The notes under the pieces: model-generated | Told to the model about the DNA's origin: nothing | The model's input: only the letters and a program-made list of their open reading frames with translations | Databases searched by the model: none | Program-made: the position numbers and the translations under genes | Shown: in pieces, positions 1 to 13,160 of the stretch | Numbering within the stretch: the first letter of the stretch is position 1 | How the letters are laid out: every line of letters begins with the position of its first letter | NCBI GenBank assembly: GCA_017979445.1 | Contig: CM030719.1 | Coordinates: 24,605,996 to 24,669,995 of the forward strand | Reading direction: 5' to 3' | Origin: Akebia trifoliata | Taxonomy: Eukaryota > Streptophyta > Magnoliopsida > Ranunculales > Lardizabalaceae | DNA length: 64,000 nucleotides

Positions 1-429
1 TTTTGAAGATTCAAATCGTTAAGATCAACCTTTTAATATCATCGAGATCAATGACTATAAATTGATAATGTCATCTGTTGAAAATGAATCAGTGAGATTC
101 ATCCAAATGATTTGGATGCTCGATGATTTGAGTTTGATATTTTATAGGGGTGACAGGTGAAGGAGCATCAAGAAAGAAAGGTTTAGATTTTCAAGTTGCC
201 ATGCAACAATGTGCATGTATTTTGATATACTGAATGCAACAATGAACTCCTGCAATGCAAGATCTCAGCTGCATCATATACTCTTGACATGACAAGAGAG
301 CAACGTCTTAATTAATTGAGTGACTTACATCTAAGCGTTTGTCTACCAAATAATTTATAAATCTTTTGGCTGCAATATTACGATAAATGAATGAAATTAT
401 TTGCAAGAAAAATAAGGCATTGCAGCCTC
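1..429. other. Intergenic, nothing recognised
   Basis: AT-rich sequence with no convincing ORF, repeat or RNA gene. It may be flanking sequence of the palindromic repeat that follows. Confidence 0.4.
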
Positions 430-720
430 CAATATTAGCCCATTCTGAAACTTTTAGCCTCATCAAAATAAGTTAAACAACCGTAAATCATCCATTTTTT
501 GTAAATCAGTTTTGATGGGGTTAGACGTTTCAGAATGGGCCTAATTTTACTGACAAAAATCTACTCATCATATAGATCATCTTCACCAGAAATTGGCTAA
601 TTTAGGAAAATTTAACCCATACTAGACAAAATAATTTGGCTATATGTGGGTTGCCTTATTAATTCGTGAAGTGCTTTTATAATTACCCAACAGAAAATGG
701 AGTTTTACCCATTAAAATAA
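430..720. repeat. Palindromic MITE-like repeat, copy 1
   Basis: Inverted halves share the core AGCCCATTCTGAAACTTTTA at about 446-465 and its inverted form TTTCAGAATGGGC at about 529-541, separated by a TTTTGATGGGGTTAG segment. The right side ends in GTGGGTTGCCTTATTAATTC followed by TTATAATTACCCA. The same modules occur near 14.63-15.04 kb and, for the core, at 26.8-27.05 kb. This indicates a dispersed non-autonomous family. No coding capacity is seen, and the left boundary is uncertain. Confidence 0.55.
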
Positions 721-924
721 ATGACACACATTGACCAAGTCTCACATTTTTTTTTCTCTGATGGCTTTTACATGCAATCTAATTAGTGTTTGTTTGTTTC
801 AATATAGGGCTTGTTAATTGTTAATGCTTATCGACAATACTCTTACATAAAGAACACAGTTCACAATAAAATTAGGTACGCTCTTACTTAATGTTGTTCT
901 CATTTAGTCCTTTAAAATATGTTG

Positions 925-2710
925 AAAATTGATTTTTGGTAAAGATTGGTCCTTTTTGAAGGTCTCTACTACTTGGATATGGATCGCCACCAATTTTTTT
1001 AGAAAATGGTGTGAATGAACACCCGAAAAATGATTTTGAAAAACTTGTTTTGTTTATGGTGATCCTCGTATGGATAATGCTATTGATCTATCTAAGATCT
1101 AGGTAAGGGGGTTCATATTAGGGGATAGGAAAGGTGTTAGGTACCTTATTCTCTCCACTATTAGTGATAACCTCAAATTCAGTCAATTTTAGAAAATAAA
1201 TAAAAAAGTTAGAAAATTGATTTGTACCCTCGACTGCGAGAGACTTTGATTTTGATTTAAAACATTTAGGGTTTCCTTATTGAAGAAGAGGCCCTTCTAT
1301 GGTCCATACATTTAGATAATCTTGAAAAATGTAGACCCCTCGATCAAGGGTACATTTTTTTAAGGAAGTGGCCCAAGGCCTTAATCTTAAAACGTTTTGT
1401 GGTGTGTGCACTAGTGTAGAAATTTTTTAGAAAATATTTTGAAAAGATTTTCAACCTCTACCCTTTCGACCGGGTCGAAGCCAAATCTATCGAAAATAGA
1501 AGAGAGTTTGCATCACATTTTAAGGCTAATCTAAAAGAAAAATAAAAATGAAAAGAGAGGGAAGAAGTAGAAGGAGGAAAGATAGAAGGGAGAGAACGGG
1601 AATGATTATTTTTTTTCTTTTTTAGTCCATGTTATACCTTATTTTTCTTCCTCTTTGACTTTCGTTTTGACCTCCAAGTGGTGAACTTCTTTGACTAAGT
1701 CTTAGTATGTCTATGTGTAGAACTCTTAATGGTTGAAGGATATGGGTGTAGAGGTTATATGAGAGGAAGTTGAGAGTTGAGAGTTGAAAGTTGAGAGAGG
1801 GTTGAAAGAGAGTGATGCATGATAGGGAGTTCAAGTCTTTAAGGGAATTGTAGTGAGAATGGAGGAGTTTTATAAGATTTTGAAGGTGACTTTTAAGGGT
1901 AGAATGTGGTGAAAAGGTGAAAAGAGATAGAATGGTGTGAGATTGATGAATAGAGTGTGTGTAATTTAAAAGTGGTGGAAGGGGTGTAAATGGGTAGTTT
2001 ATGATCTAAATGGATTGGATCTTTCAACTTATTTGGGTTGAGTATTGGGTGACTTGATAGGAGTATATTTTTGTTAGAAGAATGGTGGTGTAAGAGGGTG
2101 ATTGTTAATTTTTTTTGGGAGAATCAAGGAGTTAGTAATATGTATTAAAGAAGTGGGAGAGTGTGTGTTAGGTGAGTTGATTAGGGAGAAGGGATGTGGG
2201 GGTGATTTGTGATGAGGGATTTGGAGAGAATGATGAGGATAGATTATGACATGAGTGTGGGTTGAGATGTGGGTAGGTTAACTTTTTAGAGAAAGGTGAT
2301 GAGATTGGTAGATGGATTAGGGAGGTGGATAATAGTGGTGATATGTGTCCCATTATGATGATCTTGAATCATTGTGGTGATTGGTGGTGATTATTGGGCT
2401 TGGGTTGAGACTTGAGCTTAGGATAGGGTAGTGGTTTTGGGTTGAGTTAGGTTTAGAGGTGACGTGGTTTAGGTCTAATGGGTTTAGGTTTGGATATGTA
2501 TAGGATTGGGTTGAGCTAAGAGGTGAGGTGGTGAAAGTGTAAGTTTATGGTAGGAGGTGGTCCATTTTGTAGCCTATGGGCCAAGCAAAAGGGCCATATG
2601 CCATTATTTAAAGATTTGGGTCCTTAAGCCTGTTGATGATTTTTTGATAAAAATACATCTTTTAAAGATTTTTTTTGAGTGGTATTCGTTCAAATTCGGG
2701 TGTCTATAAT
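925..2710. mobile_element. LTR-like fragment, TAT/Ogre-type Ty3/gypsy candidate
   Basis: The left part contains TCGCCACCAA near 983 and AGGTGTTAGGTACCTTA near 1131. Equivalent phrases TCGCCACCTA and AGGTGTTAGGCACC occur at 29.63-29.75 kb. The block ends in GGGTGTCTATA at 2700-2709, like GGGTGTCTACA at 33.23 kb. The middle is GT-rich and lacks ORFs of note. I infer a degraded long LTR whose right neighbour is the first foldback structure. No target-site duplication was found. Confidence 0.45.
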
Positions 2711-4006
2711 TGTGGCGCCCTACTAAATGTTAACACAAAGCCCCATGTCAGATCTCGAGGCACTAGGTGGCGCCTCGAAATTTCGGCATGGTCTCCTCTA
2801 TTTATGTTAGCATTCCAAGGCATTTAACCTACACATGATAAATAACATACAATCATGCATATATACATACAAAATATAATACTAGCGGAAGCTTATATAT
2901 ATCTAATAACGTACGATAGATCAGAGTACAGAAGAAGAAATTTATATATAAGATTATACAGAAATTCCTTACTCTAACAAAATTCTTAACACTCAATACA
3001 GAATCCAAAATACCTCTAGACGAACTGACATTACTAGGGGATATAGCCCCAGTACTCACCAGGTAATGGATTCTGGTTGTCTATCTGACCCACCAGATGG
3101 TTCTTACTCGTTGGTTCTACGCCCGCTTCGCCAACTGCAGGCTTTAAAGCTAAAAAAAATAAGAAGGAACGGGTGAGTAACAATGGTTACCTAGTAAGGA
3201 AACAAACAATTTCTGCCAATAACCTCTTCTAGCATAAATGAATAAACATACTAAATCATTTTAACATCTGCAAAGTTTTACAAAATAAACTACGATTAAT
3301 TGGTATATATAGTAAGGGATGAGTAATAAACATTTTTAAACTGACATTACATCAATCAACAGTACTCACTATAACATTTTCTTTATATACAAATTTAATT
3401 GATCAAATAGAAACATTAAACATGTATTTCATTTTAAATATCGAAGTAAGACAACAGATACATAATACACTATGGTGGAATATTGGAATTAGATAGTTGG
3501 GATTCACGACTGGATTGCTACTAGTCGGGACATGATGTTACAATTTTTCTCTGACTTTTAGTTCCTGATTTTTTTGCCGGTCGCTATACTTACCACGCTT
3601 GGTTGACCATTTATCTAGCTCAGGCTGGTCGTTTTACGTGACTATAAGCAATAGGTCTCTTTTCGATGTATCAGAGCGTTCGACTATTATAGATTGTTAG
3701 TGATCATTGACTAATCATCTTCGTCTATGCCTATCAGGCGTGCATGTGATTCCCAAAATTATAAACTATTCGTATACGACCACTTTTACATTACAAGTTT
3801 ACTGGTAAAGATAGAGAGGAGAGATAGAGAGGAGAGATAGAGAAGAATAATCCAGATTCTAATTGTGACTCCACTCTCATACGCATCTCATACTATGTAT
3901 GAGTTTGGTGGTCCCTACCGTACATCCCATGATAGTACACCACTCCGGATGATATGATGCACTATCCCTTCAAACATTCACAGACTTTTTAACAACTTAC
4001 AAAATA

Positions 4007-4047
<41 letters not shown>

Positions 4048-5765
4048 TTTCATTTGAAAACAAAAGAGAAATTAACAATATAAGGTTTAGAATGGATATC
4101 CAGTTTCCTACTATGCAACTGTAGCCGTCTGGTTTAAAATAAATAACAGAACGAAAAAGTAAACAGTGCCTTATGCTAATAGAAAGTAAATAAACATGCA
4201 AGCAGTAACATTATCCCTAGATATCCATTCACAACCTATACATAATACAACAATGTAAAATGCAGACATCACCCATCGGGTGTGACTCTGACATTTTACC
4301 GTTTCATACCCTTTTTTTTCTTTTTCTGATTTTTACAATTTTTAATCTATCAAACAAAATATCCACTTTCTGATATTGATCAACTCAATATGAGTTCATT
4401 TAATATTAAATCATTTTTTCAAACCTCAAAATTTATTTTTTTCAATTAACTTGAAAAATCACAAAAATTTTATCAACATGGGGTCCGAGCAGTGCCCAGA
4501 ACCCAACTGGCCAACACAAAACCCGGTGAAATATCATACCCATTTATAATTTGTTATAAAATACAATTAAACATATCAAATATGCAAGTTTTAACGTGAA
4601 TTTGAAATAATCAATTAAATTTAAAATTTTTGGAAACACACCACAAATTTTGAATAAAATCCTAAATGCAATTTTCATAATCTACGATTACTAATAGAAA
4701 TTGAGAGTTCATTACAATCTCTAGGTGATGGAATTGAAACACGTGCACGAAAATCGAGAGGATCGGCATGAAAATCGAGATGGATCAGACTTTGAGATGG
4801 ATGCTTTTTGAGTTTGACCCGGTGGTTTTAAAGATCTCGATGCCGTCGTCCTTTTTCCTTTTTACGACGAATGATGGTTTGACCCCAAAATAGATGAAAT
4901 CCGAGGTCGAAGTTACAAAACCCACGTATCACATACGGATGATTTTTGACGATACGGGACGAACAAAAAGATGAAACGAAGAGATTTTGGGCGGGTTTTA
5001 TAGAAGTCGAGGTTGCGGACCATTTTTCATTCTGCGTCAGTCGTCAACGACGGTCCGTTCATGACGGATCTAAGGTTGCAAATTAAAAAAGAAAGAATTT
5101 TTTTTTTAAATCCGTGGCTGGTTTTGGGTCATTTAAAACAAAGGTAAATAGTAAAAAAAATTAAAAAAATTTATTTATATAAATCTTAGGACGAAATCGA
5201 CATTTTTCCTATTATTTCGATGGACGATAACTTGACCATCCGGACTCCAAAAGTGACGAATGAATATTATATTTCATTTAATTTTTTGTTCTAGATCTAA
5301 TGGTGTGGTTAATTTCTACAAATTCTATCTTTAACAAAATTTATATTTTTGGCCTGAGGTGACCCCTAAAATTGACGTCATTTTCGTTTTTAACGATAAT
5401 TTGACTTTCTGTGCTCCAAAAATGACAAATAAATAGTCCATGTTCAATAATTTTTTATTACGAATCCACTGGTATGATTGAATTTTAAAAATTCTTATTC
5501 TAGCAAAAAATCATTATTTTAGTCTGGTCCAACTCGGTAATCGAGGATTTTACAACTTTTGTTCAGACTCGCATTTGAGCGTGCTTACAAGATAAAATAT
5601 ATTTTTCGATCATTTTGAATTTAATGGTGAGGTCAAATTTCATTAAAAATTATTAGAAACATCCTAAAGTTTTACCCCTAAGTCTCACTTTTAGGATTTT
5701 CTCAAAATTTTACTATTTATTTTTTCTCGAGATACGAATAAAAAACTCGAGATTTTACAATAAGT
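2711..5765 (+). repeat. Foldback 1, left arm
   Basis: About 3.05 kb, inverted relative to 7288-9854. It is longer than the right arm because of extra sequence around 3.7-4.3 kb that includes a (TA)n tract at about 4012-4042. No credible gene is present; the ORFs here are short and AT-rich. Confidence 0.6.
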
Positions 5766-7287
5766 GCCCCTTTTTGCAAGAGTTGCATGTAAAGAACTAT
5801 AAAGTAAAGACTGACTCCCTATATGTACGGTCCTGAAAATTTTGTTGAAAACTTGATTGAAACACTGAATGCATTGATGATTTTTTGAAAAGTGACTATC
5901 CAAACATAGGGTCTGACAGAGTTGCTATTCAAATTCCTTGATCTCGTGACTTGGAGCTCGTTTGAGATCTTGGATTTGATAAATTTTGAAATTTTATTAT
6001 TTTTTGTCATGTTTCCACAAATTGGTGTTGAATGTAATTCAAAAAGGAATTTTTGAAATTCTTGATTGTTTTTATTTTTGATTTTTTTTAAATGAGATTC
6101 GTTCAAATAATAAAAAGAAATTAAATAAACTAAGGGGATTGTGATGATCCTTTAATAGGTTTACATGGAAGAGTCATTTAAACTCACCGTAAGACTCTCT
6201 AAATGCAATGGTTGGAAAAATAAAAGAAAACACGATCCTCTCAAGTTTTAAGTCTAGTAGGAATTGAATCTATTATAAATAAGATGGTCTCCCAGGCTAG
6301 GAGGTTGATAGTGATTGAACCAATTGTGAAAAATCAAGATGAGATTTGCAATTTAAGTGTGTTTCGACGATAATGATTTGACATCTTTTGCTTTAAACAA
6401 CAAACCTTTAAAATCTAGAATAGATTACAATTATTTTTTCCTCAATTTTGTTTTTATTTTTGTGTCTTTTGTATTTTTATTTTTGTTTTTATGTTTTTAA
6501 AGCTGAGAATATCGTGTAGTTTATACTTATGCGATAAGGATCAACATGTAGTTTAGGCCCTTACTAAGGACCAACATGTAGTTTATGCTCATACTAGAGA
6601 GTATCATACAGTTTAGGCTTTTGTTGGTGAGTAACGTGCAATTTAGGCTCTTATTAATGAGTAATGCACAATTTAGGCTTTTGTTAAGGAGCAAAATGCA
6701 TTTTAAACTCTTATCGAGGAGCAACAAACAGTTTAGGCTCTTACTGAGGAGCAAAAAGCAGTTTAGGCTCTTGTAAAGAAGCGACGAGCAGTTTTCGATT
6801 CTTACTGAGGAGTAGTGAGCAGTTTTAGGCTCTTAATGAGGAGTGACAAATGGTTTTAGATTCTTATTGAGGAGAAATATGCAGTTTAAACTCTTGCAAA
6901 AGAGCTACAAGTAATTTTAGATTCTTACTAAGACGCACCATACAATTTAGGCACTTGCTAAGGGGCAACATGTAGTGTGAAATTTGTCTTTTTTTGATAG
7001 GCATGCCTGTATGATTTCAGAAGGTTTATTTTGACATAGCTTGCTATGTTTAGGCAATTACAGATACGTATATTTTACAACTTTCTTTTTCGATATTTTT
7101 CAACCCAATCCAATTTCATTCAATATCAAATTATTTCTCTTTTCCAATTTTAAAATTCATTTTCATCATTTATATTGAAAAATTATGAAAATTTTGTCAA
7201 AACGAAGTCTCGAAAGTTCGCGGAAGTCAATTGTTGAAAATAACTTTTAGAGGCGGCTGGTGGTGGTAGAAGCCTGATTCTAGTGGT
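5766..7287. other. Foldback 1, unique loop
   Basis: Sequence between the inverted arms. Its only organised part is the 30-bp minisatellite at 6517-6977. The flanking parts are AT-rich with no recognisable gene. Confidence 0.5.
6517..6977. repeat. 30-bp minisatellite in the foldback loop
   Basis: About 15 degenerate copies of a 30-31 bp unit containing AGTTTAGGCTCTTACTGAGG. The period gives a 10-residue repeat in open frames on both strands, which explains the spurious small ORFs here. Confidence 0.8.
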
Positions 7288-9854
7288 GATTGTAAAATCC
7301 CAAGTTTTCGATTTGTATCTCGAGAAAAATAAATAGTGAAATTTTGAGAAAATTCTAAAAGTGGGACTTAGAGTAAAGCTTTAGGATGTTTATGATCATT
7401 TTAATGGAATTTGACCTCACCATTGGATTCAAAATGATTGAAAACATACTTTAGCCTGTAAACACACTCAAATGTGAATCCGAATAGAAATGTTGTAAAA
7501 TCCTCGATTATCAAGTCGGATCAGACTAAAATAATGACTTTTTACTAGAGTAAGAATTTTTAAAATTCAATCATATCATTGGATTCGTAACGAAAAATTA
7601 TAGAAAATAAACTATCTATTTACCATTTTTGGAGCGCAAAAAATCGAATTATTGTCAAAAATGAAAACGACGTCAATTTTAGGGTCCCATCGGGTCAAAA
7701 ATGTAAATTTTTGTTAGAGATAAAATTTATAAAAATTGATCACACCATTAGATCCGGAAGAGAAAATTAGACAAAATAGAGTATTCGATTGTCACTTTTG
7801 GAGTCCGGACAGTCAAGTTATTGTCAAACGAAACAATATGTAAAATATTGATTTCGTCCCAAAAATTTATATAAATAAATATTTAATTTTTTTTACTATT
7901 CATCATCATTTAAAACCATCAAAAAACCAGCCAACGTTTTTTTTTTTAAATTTGATTTTTCCCTCGACTTTTCAACTCAGATTTGTCGCGAACGATCTGT
8001 TATCGACCTCCGACGCAAAAGGGAAAAATGTCTGTAGCCTCGACCTCTATAAAACCCACTCAATTATCTTTCATCTTCTCGTATTTTTTGTCTCGTATCA
8101 TCAAAAAATAATTGTATGTGATATGGAGGTTTCGTACCTTCTACCCTAGATTTCATCTGTTTCGGGGTCAAATCATCTTCCGCCGTAGAAGAGAGAAATG
8201 ATGATGACATCGAGATCTTCAGAACCACCAGGTTAGATTCGAAAATCAACTGTCTCGAAGTTTGATCCGTCTCGATTTTCAGGCCGATTATCTAGATTTT
8301 CTCGCATTCGCTTCGATCCTATCACCTAGAGATTGTAAGGAACTCTCAATTTCTATTAGTAATCGTAGATTGTAAAAATTACATTTAAGATTTTATTAAA
8401 AATTTGTGATGTGTTAAAAAAAAAATATAGAATTCAATTGGTTATTTCAAATTCATACTATAACTTGCATGTTTGATATGATTAATTGTATTTAATGACA
8501 AATTATATATGGGTAGGATATTTCACCGAATTTTGTGTTGGACAGTTGGGTTCTGTACACTATTCAGACCCCACGTTGATATAAGTTTTGTAATTTTTCA
8601 GTTTAATTGATAAAAAAGTAAATTTTAAGATTTGAAAAATGATTTAATATTCAGTGAACTCATATTAAGTTGATGAATATAAGAAAGTGAATAATTTTTT
8701 TCGAAAGATTGAGACTACAAAAATTGAAAAAAGAAAAAACGGGGGTGAAATGGTAAAATGTCAGAATCACACTCGAGGGGTGATGTCTGTATTTTACATT
8801 AAAAAAATGAGATGTCACATCCCGTGTACGTACCAAACTGGGCCCGTGATCAGCTAGGATAGTAATGTAGTAGCAATGTTGCACATGACAGGCTCCATGA
8901 GTTGACACGTGGCACCATGACCTATTTCTTACGATCACGTCAAACGACCAGCCTGAGCTGGATAGATGGTCAACCAAGTGTGGTAACTGCAGCAACTAGC
9001 CACAAAATCAATAACTAAAAATCAATAGGGAATTGTAACATCATGTCCCGACTAGGAACGATCCAGTCGTGAATCCCAACTCTCTAATTCCACTAGTCCA
9101 CCATTGTGTATTATTTATATGTTGTCTTATTTTAATATATAAAATGAAATGCATGTTTAATGTTTCCATTTGACCAATTAGATTTGTATAAAAAGAAAAT
9201 GTTATAGTGAGTACTGCTGATCGATGTAATATGAGTTTTAAAATATTTAGTTACTTATCCTTGGCTATATATACTAGTTAATAGTAGTTTCTTCTATAAA
9301 ATTTTATTTATTTTAAAATAATTTAGTATGTTTATTCGTTTATGTTAGGAGAGGTTATTGGCAGAAATTGTTTGCTTTCTTACTGGGTAACTATTGTTAC
9401 TCACCCTTTATTTCTTCATTTTTTTAGTTTCAGATCCGGAACTTGGCGAAACAGGTGTAGAGCACGAGTGAGGACTATCTAGTTGGTCATAGTCTATTAC
9501 CTAGTGAGTAGTGGGGCTATACCCCTCTAATGGTGTTAGTTCGTTCAGGTAGTATTCTGGGTCTTATACTAAGCGTTAGGATTTTTGTTATAGTAAGAAA
9601 TATTTGTATAATCCTTTATTTTGTTTATCCTTCCGTACTCTGATCTATCATATGCTATTAGATGTATATAGACTTCCGTTAGTATTATATTTTATATGTA
9701 TAATACAGGATTATTATGGATGTTGTTTATCAGGTGGAACAAGTTGAACGCCTTGGAATGCTAATATAAACAGAGGAGACTATGCTGAAATTTCGAGGCG
9801 TGACCTAGTGTCTCAAGATCTGACATAGGTGTTAACGTTTGGCAAGGCACCACA
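7288..9854 (-). repeat. Foldback 1, right arm
   Basis: About 2.57 kb, an inverted diverged copy of 2711-5765 with many substitutions and small indels. No gene is supported. Confidence 0.6.
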
Positions 9855-10052
9855 GTGATACTGCCAGATTAGCCTGAGGTAGGTGGAGGTGGCGTAGCTA
9901 GCTCTTGCCTCTAGCACTAAATAATTGCACGAAAACTAGATTTTTCTTTTTCCAATTTTTGAGTCTTTCGTCGATTATTCGACACACCATCCCATCCACG
10001 TAGAAATTGTTTAAAACACAATTACAAGTATTAAATACATATAGTTTTCATA
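9855..10052. other. Spacer, nothing recognised
   Basis: Short AT-rich stretch between foldback 1 and a 40-bp tandem array. Confidence 0.4.
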
Positions 10053-10440
10053 AAAGAAGCTCTCATTTAATAATAAAAGAGTTCTCACGAACAAAAAACC
10101 TTGATTTTCAAAAATAAAGAGCTTTTGCTCATAAAGAAGCTCGCGCATAACAAATAAGGAGTTATTACTCTTAAAGAAGTTTTCACTTCACAATCAAAAA
10201 GTCCCCGCTTACAAAATATCTCACGGTTCAGAAATAAAGAGATCTCGCTCACAAAAAATATTGGCCTTCACAAATAAAGAGCCTTCACTCTCAAAGAAGC
10301 TAGCATTTCACAAACAAAAAGCTATCGCTCACAAATAACCTCATGCTTCAAACTCAAAAGCCCACACACCCAAAACTCAAAAAGACGGCGTTTTAAAGAA
10401 GCCTGAGCTTCAAATTCAAAAGTCCACACTCCCAAAACAA
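10053..10440. repeat. 40-bp degenerate tandem array
   Basis: Consecutive units of about 40 bp of the form AAAGAAGCT...CACAAATAAAGAG...CTC, roughly nine copies, strongly diverged. Such arrays are common in spacers of plant LTR retrotransposons, but the parent element is not identifiable. Confidence 0.65.
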
Positions 10441-10489
10441 AAGAGTCTATGTTCTAGGATCCAACATTCGAAAAGCCAAATAGCTCTTG

Positions 10490-10870
10490 CTCTAAACTGA
10501 GTTGCAAGAAACTACTGATTCCCAACTCAAAGAGTCAACACGACAACAAGTCTACAACCAAGAGTCATGGAGCTACCAACTCCAACTTCAAGATTTGGTA
10601 TGACGACAAGTCTATGACTAAGAACTCTCACTCTTAATCGAATTGCATGGAATTGTCGACTCCTAACTGGAAGAATCGGCATGACACCTAATCTACGATA
10701 AGAAATTTGAATTCCACTATTCATTGATAGGGACACCTCCCAACTTGAAGAGTTGACATGACGTTAAGTATATGACTAAGAGTCGATGTTCTATATTAAT
10801 CAAGTTGAATTGAGGCAATTCCCAACTTAAGGGAATGACAACAAGTCAACAATCAAATATTCAAACTTTA
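10490..10870. repeat. Irregular tandem repeat
   Basis: A phrase like ACGACAAGTCTATGACTAAG recurs about five times at 70-90 bp spacing (near 10541, 10611, 10681, 10757 and 10847), each time with an AACTC / GAGTTG context. It is very degenerate. Confidence 0.5.
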
Positions 10871-11302
10871 TCTTAAATAAGTGTGGTTGGAGCAACCCCC
10901 AACTCAAAATTGTCAACAAAATATTGGCATATTATTTACTAATCCTTAGGAATAAAAGTTATTCTTAGAACCTTGGATCTCATCAAGATACAAGTTCCTA
11001 TGATAAGGCATTAGGGGAATACAACTATCCCCTTCCTAAAAATTAACAAAAATACTAAATCAAAACAATTAGATTTATTCTAATCAAATCCAACTTGTAG
11101 AGCTGGTTCAAAAATATAACTAGATTGGCCTCTTTGGCCGACCCCTTCCTCTTCTATTGTCCTCTTTAAGTTGTTCAGCTACCTTGGCCAATCCTTTTCT
11201 TAGTTCCTTGAGGTAGTTCGGCAACCTTGGTCGACCCCTATCTTCTTTGTGTTACATCTAGGTGGTCGACTACCATGGTTGAGCCCTCATTGTTTCAAAC
11301 CT
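10871..11302. other. Intergenic with short TTGG(C/T)CGAC repeats
   Basis: The segment 11120-11290 repeats short phrases such as CCTTGGTCGACCCC and GGCCGACCCC. No gene is seen. Confidence 0.35.
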
Positions 11303-11520
11303 CACTACAACATTTTTTATCTACAGCGGCGGATTTGACCAAGTTTTGTTAATAGTAGTTGATGCTATTACTTATTTTCTTCTTCTATTCCTGTTTAGTA
11401 GATAATGTTACTACTATTTCTTCTTTTCTTGCTCCTACTTAATAGCTAATGCTATTACTTAGTCTCATTCTCCTTCTCCTTCTCCTTGTCCTGCTCAATA
11501 GTTGATGCTATTACTTCTTT
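11303..11520. mobile_element. Possible CACTA terminus remnant
   Basis: Starts CACTACAACATTTTTTATCT followed by ACAGCGGCGGA, similar in kind to the terminus at 33632. The rest is occupied by a repeated AATAG..ATGCTATTACT phrase, and no opposite end was found. Confidence 0.25.
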
Positions 11521-12739
11521 TTTTTTTTCAGTGAATTTTAGTTCTTTTTTTATCTTGATCCACTAAATAAAGTTAATGTTTGTAAATCGAAAAATCAAAT
11601 AGTTATAATATAAATGAGATCAAAAGTATACAATAAATTAAGTCGAGATTATTAGATATGCATTAACTGTTCTCTGTAAGACATGATTATTCTTGAACTT
11701 ATCAAAGAATGAAACATCAAAACTTTGAGAAACATTCAATGTTCAACCTAATAATAAATATCTAACACCACAATAAAACTAGGAAGCCATTACGAGAACT
11801 ATAAAACACTAATAAATTTTGTTTCAGCTTCCTCAACCAATCTAACGAAGATTTAACCAATAGTCATCGCAAGAACAATAAAATAAAATATATATCATGT
11901 CAAAGAGAAGAGAGTGAAAGAAAGAAATATCTTTATTGCTTCTTGACTTGAAATCGACAAAGTCTCCAAGGAAATGAGAGATGGGAGATCCCTTTGGGGG
12001 AGATGATCATGGAGATCCGATGCCCTTTAGTTGGGTCTCCTATTTATAGAAGGACCAGATTAAGGTTTTTTGGGTAATTAGGATTTCGAAAATATTTTAT
12101 GATTACAAAAATATCAAAGTCCTATTTCAAAACGAATGTCTTTCAGTCGTCAAACTTCAGTACAAATTTCGAGACTTGATTTTCTTCGTTGATCGTGCCA
12201 CCATCGTTAACTGTGACGTTGTGTTATAATTTTGCTCAATTGACTTGAATTTTAATCTACGGTCTTATTTTGAATCTTGGGTCACAGTTGTAACTTCTGA
12301 GTTTTCTAATTCTCCCTTAGACTTTGCGAATATTTCCTATTACACATAAATAATAGTAATTAGTTTTGAATTACATAATTAAATTAAAAACAAGAATTAT
12401 TATGGACTAACAATGAACTATATGTAATTAGAAGGTTTAATGTATGATTTACTGATAAATTCTTATGTAATTAGGGCTCTATAAACGACTTTCTAGAACC
12501 TGATCACTTGTTCTAATTTAGTAACTGATGTTGCCGCTTCTTCTCCTTCTTCTATTCTTACTTACTAATTGATACTACTACTGTTACTACAACTCTTCCT
12601 CCTACTTTTGGGAAATACTCTAAGGAGATTATCCACTAGGAGAATTGTGTAAAGCAATCCAATGAACAACCTAACAAAGAAATATAATTAGTTAGCTAAA
12701 GTTACCTAAGTAGCAAAGGTCATTACAATATGTTTTACT
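11521..12739. other. Intergenic, nothing recognised
   Basis: AT-rich sequence with no ORF above background and no clear repeat structure. Confidence 0.4.
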
Positions 12740-13160
12740 GTCAAGGGAAAACACACATGGTACCTGAGAGTGTTATCGACACATGACTCGACTGAGTCAA
12801 CTCGAAGAACTAAATAGTCATCAAATTGGATCAATTATATATTTATGATCACCCCTTATGCATGTTATAAGATTCGTGAGGAGTGGGTCTTGATTATTAT
12901 CAAAATATCATGAACTTTTATTACCATAAATGCTATATAATATGGGTGAGTGATTACAATTGAGTTTACTACTCCCATTAGATAGCCTACTTTATAAATA
13001 AATAAGCCTCTCCCACTCAAACCTAAGGCACAAGCCATACACAACTATAGTGTTCTTATTCTCTTCTTAATCTTTAATTTTCAACAAGTACTAACTTGAT
13101 TGTCGGAGGTTCATTAGCCGACACTATACCGATGTCTTTTTAGTTAAAGATGAGAGAAAG
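12740..13160 (+). mobile_element. Ty3/gypsy-like LTR fragment
   Basis: A TATA-like TTTATAAATA at 12991-13000 is followed by pyrimidine-rich transcribed-region sequence and then GATTGTCGGAGG near 13100 and AGCCGACAC. These phrases resemble the U3-R-U5 layout of TAT-type Ty3/gypsy LTRs. Neither LTR edge nor a partner LTR was found, so this is a fragment. The identification is from memory of the family pattern. Confidence 0.4.

Larger units (their letters stand above)
2711..9854. mobile_element. Giant foldback structure 1
   Basis: The two ends are inverted copies. TGTGGCGCCC at 2711 matches the reverse complement of AGGCACCACA at 9845-9854. Further shared marks run inwards: GTTAACAC, CGAAATTTC, TTAGCATTCCAAGGC, GGGTGAGTAACAATGG / ACTATTGTTACTCACCC, GACATGATGTTACAA and AATTTGAAATAA. 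Both arms continue to a shared ATTTTACAAT / TCTCGAGA block at about 5765 and 7288. No transposase ORF is present, so any element would be non-autonomous. The family is unknown to me. The arms resemble LTR sequence more than classical MULE termini. No flanking target duplication was seen. Confidence 0.65.

Noticed and set aside
2708..2722. ATTGTGGCGCC as a primer-binding site after an LTR end
   Set aside because: Tempting because it follows GGGTGTCTATA, but the same bases pair with the far end of foldback 1, which explains them better.
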